Assembly (NCBI GenBank): GCA_017694655.1 | Contig: JADIMQ010000051.1 | Span: 1 to 53,003, forward strand | From: Candidatus Cryptobacteroides merdigallinarum | GTDB lineage: Bacteria > Bacteroidota > Bacteroidia > Bacteroidales > UBA932 | Length of the DNA: 53,003 nucleotides | Direction: 5' to 3' | Shown here: positions 34,805 through 43,765 of the stretch, piece by piece | How positions within the stretch are numbered: position 1 is the stretch's first letter | How the letters are laid out: each line of letters opens with the position of its first letter | Program-made: the position numbers and the translations under genes | The notes under the pieces: generated by a model | What the model was told of the DNA's origin: nothing | The model's database searches: none | What the model saw: only the letters and a program-made list of their open reading frames with translations

Positions 34805-35677
34805 ATGAGGAATATATCAGACATCTTTGACGAAACGGATGAAATCAGGACGCTCGACCACGCCCTGCATTTCCTCCTTTCAGGGACTCCGGACACTGAT
34901 GTGGAAGAGTCTCTGAAGGCACTGAATGCGCGTATCGATGCCGCACAGCGCACAGCACGCAGGTCAAGGATGAGGCGCTGGCTCTATCCGGCAGCTGCTG
35001 CGGTGGCCGTAATCCTTGTAACGGCCGTGGTCACCTTTTCCCTTACATACGATGACGGTATCCAGCGTTACTGCAACGCCGGGGAAGCTGCAGTCATGGT
35101 AAGCCTGCCCGACGGGACGCAGGTGTGGATGAATCCCGGCACAGAAATGACTTTTGACAAGAACTTCAACGCCGAGGAGAGGAATGTGACTGTCGTCGGG
35201 GAGGCCTATTTCGATGTGGTGCACAACCCTGACTGCCCGTTCATAGTCACTACGGAGAGCTTCAAGGTAAAGGTGCTCGGCACTGTCTTCAACGTGAAGG
35301 CCTTTCCCGGGGACGCAAGACCGGAAGTCTCGCTTGCACAGGGCTCTGTAGCGATGCAGAACCTTGACGGCGTGAACCTCGTCCGCCTCCGTCCGGGGCA
35401 GCAGGCAGTGCTGGACAAGTCTGCCGACGCACTTGAGATAAGCGATATCTACATAGGGGATATGCTTATGAGGCACTACGGAGCCGTCTCGCTGCACAAT
35501 GCCACCGTAAAGGAGATAGTGACCGAAATTTCGGACGTCTACGGGGTCAGTATAGCGGTGGAAGGAAAGGATGAAGGTGCCACATATAATTTCAGTTTCC
35601 AGAAAGACAGCGACATAGGGGATATCCTGGATATGCTGGAATTTGTTTGCGGGGACCTCCGGTTCAGCCTGGAATAG
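34805..35677 (+). CDS. FecR-family anti-sigma factor
   Basis: Inner-membrane regulator that holds the ECF sigma factor inactive until a signal comes from the SusC receptor. Residues 1-55 form the cytosolic sigma-binding part, 59-81 the membrane segment (after the basic RRSRMRRWL), and the periplasmic part has the FecR domain (about 95-205, including VSLPDGTQVWMNPGTEMTF and GEAYFDVVHN). The C-terminal DUF4974-type part (HNATVKEIVTEISDVYGVSI and QKDSDIGDILDMLEFVCG) resembles the STN fold. The start is set at the ATG at 34805; a GTG at 34760 is possible but overlaps the sigma terminus region closely. The product is 290 residues. Confidence 0.9.
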   Translation: MRNISDIFDETDEIRTLDHALHFLLSGTPDTDVEESLKALNARIDAAQRTARRSRMRRWLYPAAAAVAVILVTAVVTFSLTYDDGIQRYCNAGEAAVMVSLPDGTQVWMNPGTEMTFDKNFNAEERNVTVVGEAYFDVVHNPDCPFIVTTESFKVKVLGTVFNVKAFPGDARPEVSLAQGSVAMQNLDGVNLVRLRPGQQAVLDKSADALEISDIYIGDMLMRHYGAVSLHNATVKEIVTEISDVYGVSIAVEGKDEGATYNFSFQKDSDIGDILDMLEFVCGDLRFSLE

Positions 35678-35752
35678 GCTCCGCCGCGGGAATGCTCCCG
35701 CCATATACCACAGAACACCATTACACTTTTATTAAGAACTGATATAGCCAAT

Positions 35753-38700
35753 ATGAACGTAAAACAATTGCTAAGGACAGTGGCCTTAGTGCTTCCGGCC
35801 CTGCTTTCAGCGGGAATGACATTATTGTCAGCCAAGCCTATAGACCAGCAGGAATACAGCCTCAGGCTGTCTTTTACAAATGCCCCGCTAAAGCAGGTGC
35901 TTGACGAGTTCACCGGACAGACAGGGGTCTCTTTTTCCTACAATACATCGATGGAGACCATCAATATGGCTTCGGTGAATGTCGATCTCGAGAATGCTAC
36001 GCTTGAAACCCTCATGGAACATGTGTTCGCAGGTTCCGGTATAACCTGGAAGGTACTGGACCAGGTGGTGGCGCTTTATGCCCCTGAAGATTCAGGAACA
36101 GGACAGGAAGGAGTCCCGGAAGAAGATAACGGACGGAGGACATTGTCCGGCCATGTGGATGACGCTTCGGGTGCTCCTGTCATCGGCGTGACCGTCATGG
36201 TCGAAGGGACTCTGAACGGTACGCAGACGGATCCGGACGGCAACTGGTCCCTGACCGTGGAAGATGCCTCAGATATCAGCCTGGTATTCTCATGCATCGG
36301 ATACAGGACCGTCACCATGCCTGTCGGGATAAACGATGTCATCAACATTGTCATGCAGGAGGATGCCGAACTTCTCGAGGAAGTCGTGGTAGTGGGTTAC
36401 GGAACGCAGAGAAAGGCAAATATCACCGGCTCCGTGACTTCCATTGATTTCGGAAGCATTGCCGAAGGCCGTCCTATAGTGAATACTTCGGCCGCTTTGG
36501 CGGGTCTTGCTCCAGGTATGTCGGTGATGCAGACTACGGGCCAGCCGGGAGCGGAAGAAACCAGCATCCGCATCAGGGGTGTCGGGTCTTTTACAGTCAA
36601 CGATAATACCGATGCGAGCGCGCCTCTCGTGCTGGTGGACGGCATAGAGTGGAGCATGGACAATGTGAACCCTAACGACATAGAGTCGATATCCATCCTG
36701 AAGGATGCGGCCTCGACCGCCATCTACGGTACCCGTGCCGCAAACGGTGTGATCCTCATCACTACCAAGGCCGGCTCGGAAGCCAAACCGAGAGTCAGCT
36801 ATTCGTATAAAGGTATCTACCAGATGCCGTACAATGAATTGGACTGGGTGAAGGACTATGCCACCTATATGGAACTTTACAACGAAGGCTGCGACAATGC
36901 CGGCAAGTCCCACAAATTCTCGCAGGCTTCTATCGATATCTGGAGGGCTGCTGCTGCGGCCCCTTACGGACTCAACGAATACGGAGTCCCGAACTATGTG
37001 GCCTATCCTAATACCAACTGGTTCGACGAGATTTTCCAGAACGGATACTCCCAGGAGCACAACCTCAGCATCTCCGGCGGCAGCAAGACTGTACGTTATC
37101 TTATTTCTGCCGGATATCTCGACAACGAGGGCGTAATGAACCGTTTCAATATCAACGCCTCTTCCCAGAAAGCGAACTTCAGGGCCAATCTCGAGGCCGA
37201 TGTTCTGAAATGGTTCACGATAGGTACGAAGATATACGGCCAGTTCCAGTCGGACGGTACCGCAAACATCAAGAACGGTTTCAACTATCTCTATCAGACG
37301 ACTCCGGGTATATATCCAGGCAGCGAGAACGCCTGGGGCCGTCCGGCCAACAACGAAGAGAGCCCTAACGCCAACAATGTCTTCGCACAGATGGTCGGCA
37401 GCGACGGAACCAAGCATACCTGGAGAATAAACGGGTCGCTGTATGCCAAGATTCGTCCGTACAAGGGCGTCAGCATAGAAGGTACGTTCAACTATGCCCC
37501 GACTTTCGGTCTTAATCACACCTATAGCCGCGAGAACGGCTACTGGGACTATGTCACCGATACGAGGTATACTTCTTCGGATCTTTCCAAGGCCATGGTT
37601 ACGGACAGGACATACCGCAACTACAGGATGTCTACCGAACTGCTCGCACGCTATGACGGGACATTCGGCGACCATACCGTAGGAGCCATACTCGGATATT
37701 CCGCCATCGAATACAGGACCTGGGCATATCAGGTCCGCAAGCAGGGGGCGTCAGACTGGTCTCTGAACGAGGGAGGCACATATTCCACCCTTTACGATGC
37801 CTCCTATACTACAAGGACAGGCTGGGGGCTCCGCTCCTATTTCGGCAGGATAAACTACGCTTTCAAGGACCGTTACCTTTTCGAGGCCAATTTCCGCGCC
37901 GACGGCTCGTCGAGATTCGGAACAAAGAACCGTTACGGATTTTTCCCTTCGTTCTCGGCAGGTTGGAAAATACATGAAGAGCCGTTTATGGAGAGTACGA
38001 GAGGATGGCTTTCGAACCTGAAACTCAGGGCTTCGTGGGGACAGACAGGTAACAACCTCGGTATCGGAAACTTCGCATGGCAGGCTACCTACAACACCGG
38101 CAATGTCGTGGTGGACGGAAGCAACGCCACAGCCCTGTACATCAAGTCAATGAGCAACATCAACCTCAAGTGGGAAACCACCGCCACTACTGACATAGGT
38201 ATCGATGCAGGCTTTTTCAACGACCGCCTCACGGCTGAAATCGACTATTATCACAAGAATACTACGGACATACTTTTCACTCCGAGCACATATCTGACCA
38301 TGGGTAACTTCACCCAGGTGCCGAACAACCTCGGCAGCATGTGGAACCAGGGTGTCGAGATAGCTCTCAACTGGAAGGACACCATAGGAAAGGATTTCTA
38401 CTATTTCGCGGGAGTCAACTTCTCGTTCAACAAGAACAAGGTAACCACTTTCAAAGGACAGCTTTCCAGAGGCTATGACGAGGCAGGAAATTATTATACC
38501 AACCTTTCCGACGTATCGGAAAACTGGTCTTCTCCTGGCAAGCTTATCGAGGGACACGAGATAGGAGAGCACTATATTTACCAGAGGTACAGAGGTACCG
38601 GTAAAGGATACACCGGCGGCCAGGTGGATGTGAATGCAGGTCCTGTGGACGGTATCATCCGTACCGAGACCGACATGCAGTGGGTGCGTGCGATGATAGA

Positions 38701-39337
38701 GTCAGGCTATACTTTCAACGGCGTGACGACTGTCAGCAAGGACCAGTTGTGGTACGGAGACTTCATCTATGCCGACACCAACGGGGACGGTAATTACGGC
38801 AACTCTTACGACATGGATTTCAACGGCAAGAGTTCCACTCCAGCCTACAACCTCGGCATCAACCTCGGTTTTTCATGGAAAGGAATAGATTTCAGCATGC
38901 TCTGGACCGGTGCATTCGACTACTATATTTTCTGGAATACAAATTACTACAACGCCACCAATGTAACCTGGGGCTATGCTCTCAGCCAGAGAATCGCGGA
39001 TGACCACTACTTCTACGACCCTGAGAATCCTTCCGACCCGCGTACCAATATATGGGGTACTTATCCGCGGCTCTATGAAGGCTCCGACCGTAGCCGCCAG
39101 CAGAGCGACTTCTACGAGTATAAGGGCGACTACATGAAACTGAAGAATGTCCAGATAGGCTATACCCTGCCGGAAAACATCACAAAGAAGTTCTTCGTAA
39201 AACAGCTGCGTTTCTATGTGTCAGGAGAAAACCTGCTGACCATCACCTCATTCCCGGGCATGGATCCGGAACTCGGAGGGACCATCGGTTATCCTCTTAT
39301 GAGACAGGTTTCTGTAGGTGCGCAGGTAACATTTTAA
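35753..39337 (+). CDS. SusC/RagA TonB-dependent receptor with STN signalling domain
   Basis: Outer-membrane glycan importer of 1194 residues. After a signal peptide (about 1-28) come an STN domain (about 35-110, LRLSFTNAPLKQVLDEF), a carboxypeptidase-regulatory-like domain (about 129-205, GHVDDASGAPVIGVTV), the plug starting EEVVVVGYGTQRK (209-221), then RAANGVILITTK and a long beta-barrel ending QVSVGAQVTF with a C-terminal aromatic residue. The STN domain is the extra N-terminal module that interacts with a FecR anti-sigma, so this receptor is a sensor and transporter. It is followed 17 bases later by its SusD lid. No sequence indicates which glycan is bound. Confidence 0.95.
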   Translation: MNVKQLLRTVALVLPALLSAGMTLLSAKPIDQQEYSLRLSFTNAPLKQVLDEFTGQTGVSFSYNTSMETINMASVNVDLENATLETLMEHVFAGSGITWKVLDQVVALYAPEDSGTGQEGVPEEDNGRRTLSGHVDDASGAPVIGVTVMVEGTLNGTQTDPDGNWSLTVEDASDISLVFSCIGYRTVTMPVGINDVINIVMQEDAELLEEVVVVGYGTQRKANITGSVTSIDFGSIAEGRPIVNTSAALAGLAPGMSVMQTTGQPGAEETSIRIRGVGSFTVNDNTDASAPLVLVDGIEWSMDNVNPNDIESISILKDAASTAIYGTRAANGVILITTKAGSEAKPRVSYSYKGIYQMPYNELDWVKDYATYMELYNEGCDNAGKSHKFSQASIDIWRAAAAAPYGLNEYGVPNYVAYPNTNWFDEIFQNGYSQEHNLSISGGSKTVRYLISAGYLDNEGVMNRFNINASSQKANFRANLEADVLKWFTIGTKIYGQFQSDGTANIKNGFNYLYQTTPGIYPGSENAWGRPANNEESPNANNVFAQMVGSDGTKHTWRINGSLYAKIRPYKGVSIEGTFNYAPTFGLNHTYSRENGYWDYVTDTRYTSSDLSKAMVTDRTYRNYRMSTELLARYDGTFGDHTVGAILGYSAIEYRTWAYQVRKQGASDWSLNEGGTYSTLYDASYTTRTGWGLRSYFGRINYAFKDRYLFEANFRADGSSRFGTKNRYGFFPSFSAGWKIHEEPFMESTRGWLSNLKLRASWGQTGNNLGIGNFAWQATYNTGNVVVDGSNATALYIKSMSNINLKWETTATTDIGIDAGFFNDRLTAEIDYYHKNTTDILFTPSTYLTMGNFTQVPNNLGSMWNQGVEIALNWKDTIGKDFYYFAGVNFSFNKNKVTTFKGQLSRGYDEAGNYYTNLSDVSENWSSPGKLIEGHEIGEHYIYQRYRGTGKGYTGGQVDVNAGPVDGIIRTETDMQWVRAMIESGYTFNGVTTVSKDQLWYGDFIYADTNGDGNYGNSYDMDFNGKSSTPAYNLGINLGFSWKGIDFSMLWTGAFDYYIFWNTNYYNATNVTWGYALSQRIADDHYFYDPENPSDPRTNIWGTYPRLYEGSDRSRQQSDFYEYKGDYMKLKNVQIGYTLPENITKKFFVKQLRFYVSGENLLTITSFPGMDPELGGTIGYPLMRQVSVGAQVTF

Positions 39338-39353
39338 TTGAGGAGGAAAATAT

Positions 39354-41264
39354 ATGATGAAATACTGTAAAAAATTGCTTTTTGTCTTCGCGCTGCTTCC
39401 TTTCGCTTCCTGTACGGGCATGCTCGATGTAGCTCCGGCGGACCAGATAGCGAGTGCCAATATGTGGACTAACGAGAGTCTGGCGGACAAGGGAATGGCC
39501 GGGCTGTATGACAACTTCTACAAGGAAGACTTGACGCGTATCCAGTTGAGACATAATGATATGACCGGTATAAACCGTCAGGGATGGATGGGCATGGAAT
39601 TCCAGACCGATTTCGTGTCGGACAACTACCCTCTGAAAGCACTTTCCGACGCTACCAAGGATGCTACCGATTTCGTGATCTGGTACGAATGGAAATGGGC
39701 CTACACCTCCATTCACCAGATAAACGATGCCCTCGAAAATCTTCACAGGGCAGGGCTCAGTACAGAAAAATACGAAAGGTACATCTGCGAAGCTCGCTTC
39801 CTGAGAGCGTGGTTTTATTCCCGTCTGGTCAAGATATACGGCGGAGTGCCGCTCTACCTTGTGGTTATCTCGGAAGCAGAGTGTACTAAGGGCCAGTCGA
39901 CGGCCGTGGAGGTATGGAACGCGGTGATTGACGACCTTACCTACTGCATTGACAGTCCTTACTGTCCGAACAATACCTTGACAGAGAACTACGGCCGCCC
40001 TTCAAAGGGTGCAGCCTATTCGCTGAGGGGGATGGCCTATATGTGGATGGCATACGAGGCCGAAAAAGGCGAGAACCCTACGGACTATGATGCGAGTCAC
40101 TACTATCAGCTTGCCGTCAACGACTTCGAGATGGTAGACGACTGTGGCTACGGGCTCTGGGCCGGAAAATTCATCGATTTCTTCAATTACACTAACGAGA
40201 AAGACCACGAGATGATTTTCCCTCTCCAGTTTACTTCGGATGCCGGCTACTGCGACAACCTTCAGCTTATGATAGGAGGCCGCGACACATGGAACTCATG
40301 GTCCAATGCCCGTCCTTCAGCCGATTTCGTGGACTATTTCCAGAATGCCAACGGTACAAAGTTCAACTGGGAGGATGTGATTCCAGAGTGGAACAATTCC
40401 GAATTCACACCTGACGAGAATTTCTACAAGAGGGAGGTCTTCTTCTTCAGGGACGGCATCAGTCTTGACGCCCAGGGCAATGTGGAGCAGGACAAATGGG
40501 ACCGCGACCAGGCAGCCATCATCCAGGAAAGAATAAACCGCATCGGAGTAGATGTTTTCAGACAATATTATTTGCCTGACGGCAATGAAGACAGGATACG
40601 CAAGGCCTACGAGAACAGAGACCCGCGTCTGAAAGACATCGTGCTCACCCCTTACGAGCCTTACGACACGTTCAAGGACGTTTCGGACAACGGCGGGAAA
40701 ATCCAGATAGGCAAGGAGCTCAGATGGCCGTTCATCACGGAAGGCGATGACTACGGCGACTATTATATCGGTACCTACAACAGCATGTATGTCTATAAGA
40801 AATATTCATACTCCAAGCCCGAAGACCTTATCGACCGTCTGCGCTGTCCTACCGACTGGCCTCTTATCCGGTACACGGATGTTGTGCTCCAGCTTGCCGA
40901 GGCTTACGTCCATGTGGGACGGGCAGGGGATGCTGTCTCCATTGTCAACCAGATACGCTCCCGCGCAGGGATGCCGTCTGTCAGTGTGGGCACGGACGAG
41001 GAGGTGATGGAAGCCATCCGCTATGAGCGCCGCGTCGAGCTCTGCCTGGAGGGACACGACTACTTCGACGAGTGGAGATGGGGAACCTACAAGCAGATGA
41101 AGTTCGGCGGACGCGATACCTACGGCGGCCAGTCCTGGTGGAAAGAATGGCAGGGATACAACTATAACTGGTACTATACCGACGATATGTATCCGTGGGG
41201 AGCTCCTGCCAGCGAATGCCAGAGGAACCCGAACCTGAAGCAGAAGCCGGGCTGGGCGTACTGA
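39354..41264 (+). CDS. SusD/RagB surface glycan-binding lipoprotein
   Basis: Lid of the SusC transporter, with a signal peptide and lipobox ending FASC (Cys20 becomes lipidated). TPR-like helices characteristic of the family occupy the N-terminal half. The C-terminal region matches SusD: RYTDVVLQLAEAYVHVGRAG, then NQIRSRAG and YERRVELCLEGHDYFDEWRWG. The product is 636 residues, within the usual range. There are two adjacent ATG codons at 39354 and 39357. The protein sits on the outside of the outer membrane and captures the polysaccharide fragment released by surface enzymes such as the heparinase-type lyase encoded next. Confidence 0.95.
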   Translation: MMKYCKKLLFVFALLPFASCTGMLDVAPADQIASANMWTNESLADKGMAGLYDNFYKEDLTRIQLRHNDMTGINRQGWMGMEFQTDFVSDNYPLKALSDATKDATDFVIWYEWKWAYTSIHQINDALENLHRAGLSTEKYERYICEARFLRAWFYSRLVKIYGGVPLYLVVISEAECTKGQSTAVEVWNAVIDDLTYCIDSPYCPNNTLTENYGRPSKGAAYSLRGMAYMWMAYEAEKGENPTDYDASHYYQLAVNDFEMVDDCGYGLWAGKFIDFFNYTNEKDHEMIFPLQFTSDAGYCDNLQLMIGGRDTWNSWSNARPSADFVDYFQNANGTKFNWEDVIPEWNNSEFTPDENFYKREVFFFRDGISLDAQGNVEQDKWDRDQAAIIQERINRIGVDVFRQYYLPDGNEDRIRKAYENRDPRLKDIVLTPYEPYDTFKDVSDNGGKIQIGKELRWPFITEGDDYGDYYIGTYNSMYVYKKYSYSKPEDLIDRLRCPTDWPLIRYTDVVLQLAEAYVHVGRAGDAVSIVNQIRSRAGMPSVSVGTDEEVMEAIRYERRVELCLEGHDYFDEWRWGTYKQMKFGGRDTYGGQSWWKEWQGYNYNWYYTDDMYPWGAPASECQRNPNLKQKPGWAY

Positions 41265-41308
41265 TCGGCAAGTCTATGATATCAACAAACTTATATAAAG
41301 ATAAGATA

Positions 41309-43240
41309 ATGAAAAGGAATATAATTCTTACAACTCTTTTTTCAGTCTGCTTCATCTTCTCCAGTTGCGCGGACGAGGGCTATCCTGTCTTCTATCCGGG
41401 TACGAGCGTGAAGGACGAGGGCGGAGACAATCCGGAACCGCCGACAACGGTGACCTCTCCCGACTACACCCGGCTCACGGCGGACAACCATCCCCGTGTG
41501 ATATTCACGGATGCGGATTTTGAGTCCATAGCGGAGACTGTCAAAGCCGGGACCAACACCGCTCTGACCCAGATCCACACCGCCATCATCAACAAGGCTA
41601 CAGGATATGTCGGGGCTGCAGACCTCGAACGTGTCCTGTCCGGGAAAAGGCTCCTGTCCGTCAGCCGCAACGCGGAAGAGCGCATCCTCTTCTGTGCATA
41701 CGCCTACAAGACTACAGGTGAAGCACGGTATCTTGAGCAGGCGGAGAATGATATCCAGACCGTCTGCCGCTTTTCCGACTGGAATGCACGCCAGCATTTC
41801 CTCGATGTAGGTGAAATGGCCGCGGGCGTTGCGCTCGGCTACGACTGGCTCTACAATGACCTGTCCTCCGATACAAAGGAGCTGGCAAGGAAAGCATTGA
41901 ACGATTTCGCCTTCGCTCCGGCCAATGACGGAGTATGGAACCTGAATTTCTATGAGGCTGAAAGCAACTGGAACCAGGTCTGCAACGGAGGTCTCGTCTG
42001 CGCTGCCCTCGCAGTCTACGAGGACAATCAGTCCGTCGCCCAGGGCATAATAGACAAGGCCCTGGAATCCAACGTACCGGCCATGGAGGGAATGTATTCT
42101 CCGGACGGGAACTATCCTGAGGGCTACTCCTACTGGTGCTATGGTACTCTTTACGAGGCTCTGATGCTTACTGCCATGGAGACTGCGACAGGCTCTGACA
42201 ATGGTCTTTCTTCCACTGAGGGCTTTTCCAAGACGGGAAAATACATGGTCTTCATGGAAGGACCTTCAGGCTTGTGCTTCAACTATTCCGACTGTGCTCC
42301 GTCCACTATCCCGTGCCTTGCACAATGGTATTTTGCGTGGAAGTTCGACGACCTGTCGGTGCTTTACCTGGAACAGGACAGGATTTCAAGGTATTCATCC
42401 TCTTCCGAATCCAGACTGCTGCCTCTGATAGCATATTATGCTGCCGACATTGCGATGAGCGAAGTATCTGCACCTGAAGACTATATTTTCAGGGGCGGAG
42501 GTACGACTCCTGTGGTGCTTGTCCACGATACCTGGACTATGGACTTGGATGACAAGTTCCTCGGTATAAAGGGAGGGCAGGGAAATTCCAGCCATTCCCA
42601 CCTGGATGCCGGTTCTTTCGTGTATGATTACAACGGTACGAGATGGGCTGCAGACCTTGGCCTGCAGAGTTATGGCACACTTGAACCTTACATCGACTTG
42701 TGGAATATGAACGACGGCTCCGAAAGATGGACGGCTTTCCGGTACAACAATCTCAACCACAATACGATTTCCGTGAACGGCTCCTATTACAGAGTGGCCG
42801 GGGCCGGTGAGATTACCGGTCTTGTCAATGACAGCGGCCGGAAAGGTGCCACTGTCGACATCTCGGCTCCTCTCAGCAACGAAGTCGCATCGGCGGTACG
42901 CACAATCTATATCGACGGGGATGACCTTGTCGTGACAGACAATATAACGGCAAGGAGCGACAAGACCGCAGACGTCCGCTGGACGATGGTGACTCAGGCG
43001 CAGCCGACAATCGAATATGGAGCCATAACTCTGGTCAGGGAGGGAAAGTATATGTACCTGACCAAGACTTCTTCGACCGGACACAACCCGACCTGGACAA
43101 CCTGGAGTACTGTAAGCGAGAATTCGTGGGATGCGTCGAATACCGGATACTATGAATGCGGGTATACGATAACTCTCCAGGCCGGAGAGACAGCGACAAT
43201 CACCGTAAGGCTTACTCCGGAAGACCCGATGGGTGCATGA
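41309..43240 (+). CDS. Heparinase II/III-type polysaccharide lyase lipoprotein
   Basis: A 643-residue lipoprotein (signal peptide and lipobox FSSC, Cys20), so it is anchored at the outer membrane, probably outward. A Pro/Glu/Asp-rich linker (about 25-50) precedes an alpha/alpha-toroid lyase domain, seen in HPRVIFTDADF, ESNWNQVCNGG (N220, N222) and SPDGNYPEGYSYWCYG, and a heparinase II/III beta-sheet domain with GNSSHSHLDAGSFVYDYNG (H429, H431) and NNLNHNTISVNG. This superfamily cleaves uronic-acid glycans by beta-elimination, as heparin, chondroitin or alginate-like lyases. The start is chosen at 41309 to keep the signal peptide; the upstream in-frame sequence overlaps susD. PL family assignment needs a database comparison. 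Confidence 0.82.
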   Translation: MKRNIILTTLFSVCFIFSSCADEGYPVFYPGTSVKDEGGDNPEPPTTVTSPDYTRLTADNHPRVIFTDADFESIAETVKAGTNTALTQIHTAIINKATGYVGAADLERVLSGKRLLSVSRNAEERILFCAYAYKTTGEARYLEQAENDIQTVCRFSDWNARQHFLDVGEMAAGVALGYDWLYNDLSSDTKELARKALNDFAFAPANDGVWNLNFYEAESNWNQVCNGGLVCAALAVYEDNQSVAQGIIDKALESNVPAMEGMYSPDGNYPEGYSYWCYGTLYEALMLTAMETATGSDNGLSSTEGFSKTGKYMVFMEGPSGLCFNYSDCAPSTIPCLAQWYFAWKFDDLSVLYLEQDRISRYSSSSESRLLPLIAYYAADIAMSEVSAPEDYIFRGGGTTPVVLVHDTWTMDLDDKFLGIKGGQGNSSHSHLDAGSFVYDYNGTRWAADLGLQSYGTLEPYIDLWNMNDGSERWTAFRYNNLNHNTISVNGSYYRVAGAGEITGLVNDSGRKGATVDISAPLSNEVASAVRTIYIDGDDLVVTDNITARSDKTADVRWTMVTQAQPTIEYGAITLVREGKYMYLTKTSSTGHNPTWTTWSTVSENSWDASNTGYYECGYTITLQAGETATITVRLTPEDPMGA

Positions 43241-43281
43241 CACATATTGTGAACACTTTAATATAACCAAATTCCAAAAAG

Positions 43282-43746
43282 ATGAAACGTTTTCTATTAT
43301 TTGCGGCAGCCGCTACGGTTGCATTGCTCTCAGGCTGCAACAAGCCTGATGAAGAGGAGCAGACGCAGGAGACCATCACTGTTTCCCTGACGGTGACTCC
43401 GGGCGACGACAATTCGGCTACTATTTCAGCTGAGCTTACAGCCGGTACTTTCCATGGGGCGAAAATCATCGAAATGATGAATTTCGATGATGTCACGATA
43501 GACCTCGAAAGTGAAATCCAGCTCACTAACTATGTCATCGACAATGGCGTGGATATAGACCAGATGCCATACAACAAGACATTGACCGATATCAGAATCG
43601 GACAGGACAAATTTACGGCCATTATCGTCTATGATTCTACCGGACGCGCCGTGGATGTCGAATACGTGAAGTGGACACCGCTCGGTCTCCCGGACGGGTG
43701 GAGCACGGAAAACAACCCGGGCGAACTTGACGAAATAGAGTGGTAA
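43282..43746 (+). CDS. Small exported lipoprotein of the polysaccharide locus
   Basis: A 154-residue lipoprotein with a typical signal and lipobox (LLSGC, Cys19) followed by a negatively charged linker and a beta-rich domain (about 30-120) with alternating hydrophobic residues, e.g. VSLTVTPGDDNSATISAELT. The stretch DKFTAIIVYDSTGRAVDVEYVKW suggests a fibronectin-III-like or similar Ig-type strand pattern, though no signature is certain. Its position between the lyase and another lipoprotein suggests a surface glycan-binding accessory (SusE/SusF-like role), but this is inference. It starts 41 bases after the lyase. Confidence 0.6.
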   Translation: MKRFLLFAAAATVALLSGCNKPDEEEQTQETITVSLTVTPGDDNSATISAELTAGTFHGAKIIEMMNFDDVTIDLESEIQLTNYVIDNGVDIDQMPYNKTLTDIRIGQDKFTAIIVYDSTGRAVDVEYVKWTPLGLPDGWSTENNPGELDEIEW

Positions 43747-43765
43747 CCTTTAAATTATTGAAGAA

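Noticed and set aside
35684..35705. Hairpin GCGGGA/TCCCGC between FecR and susC as a terminator
   Set aside because: The stem has only six pairs and no U-tract. It may fold but nothing shows that it ends transcription.
41309..43240. Assigning the lyase as heparinase III (PL12) specifically
   Set aside because: The motifs identify the superfamily only; several PL families with different substrates share them, so a narrower claim is not supported.
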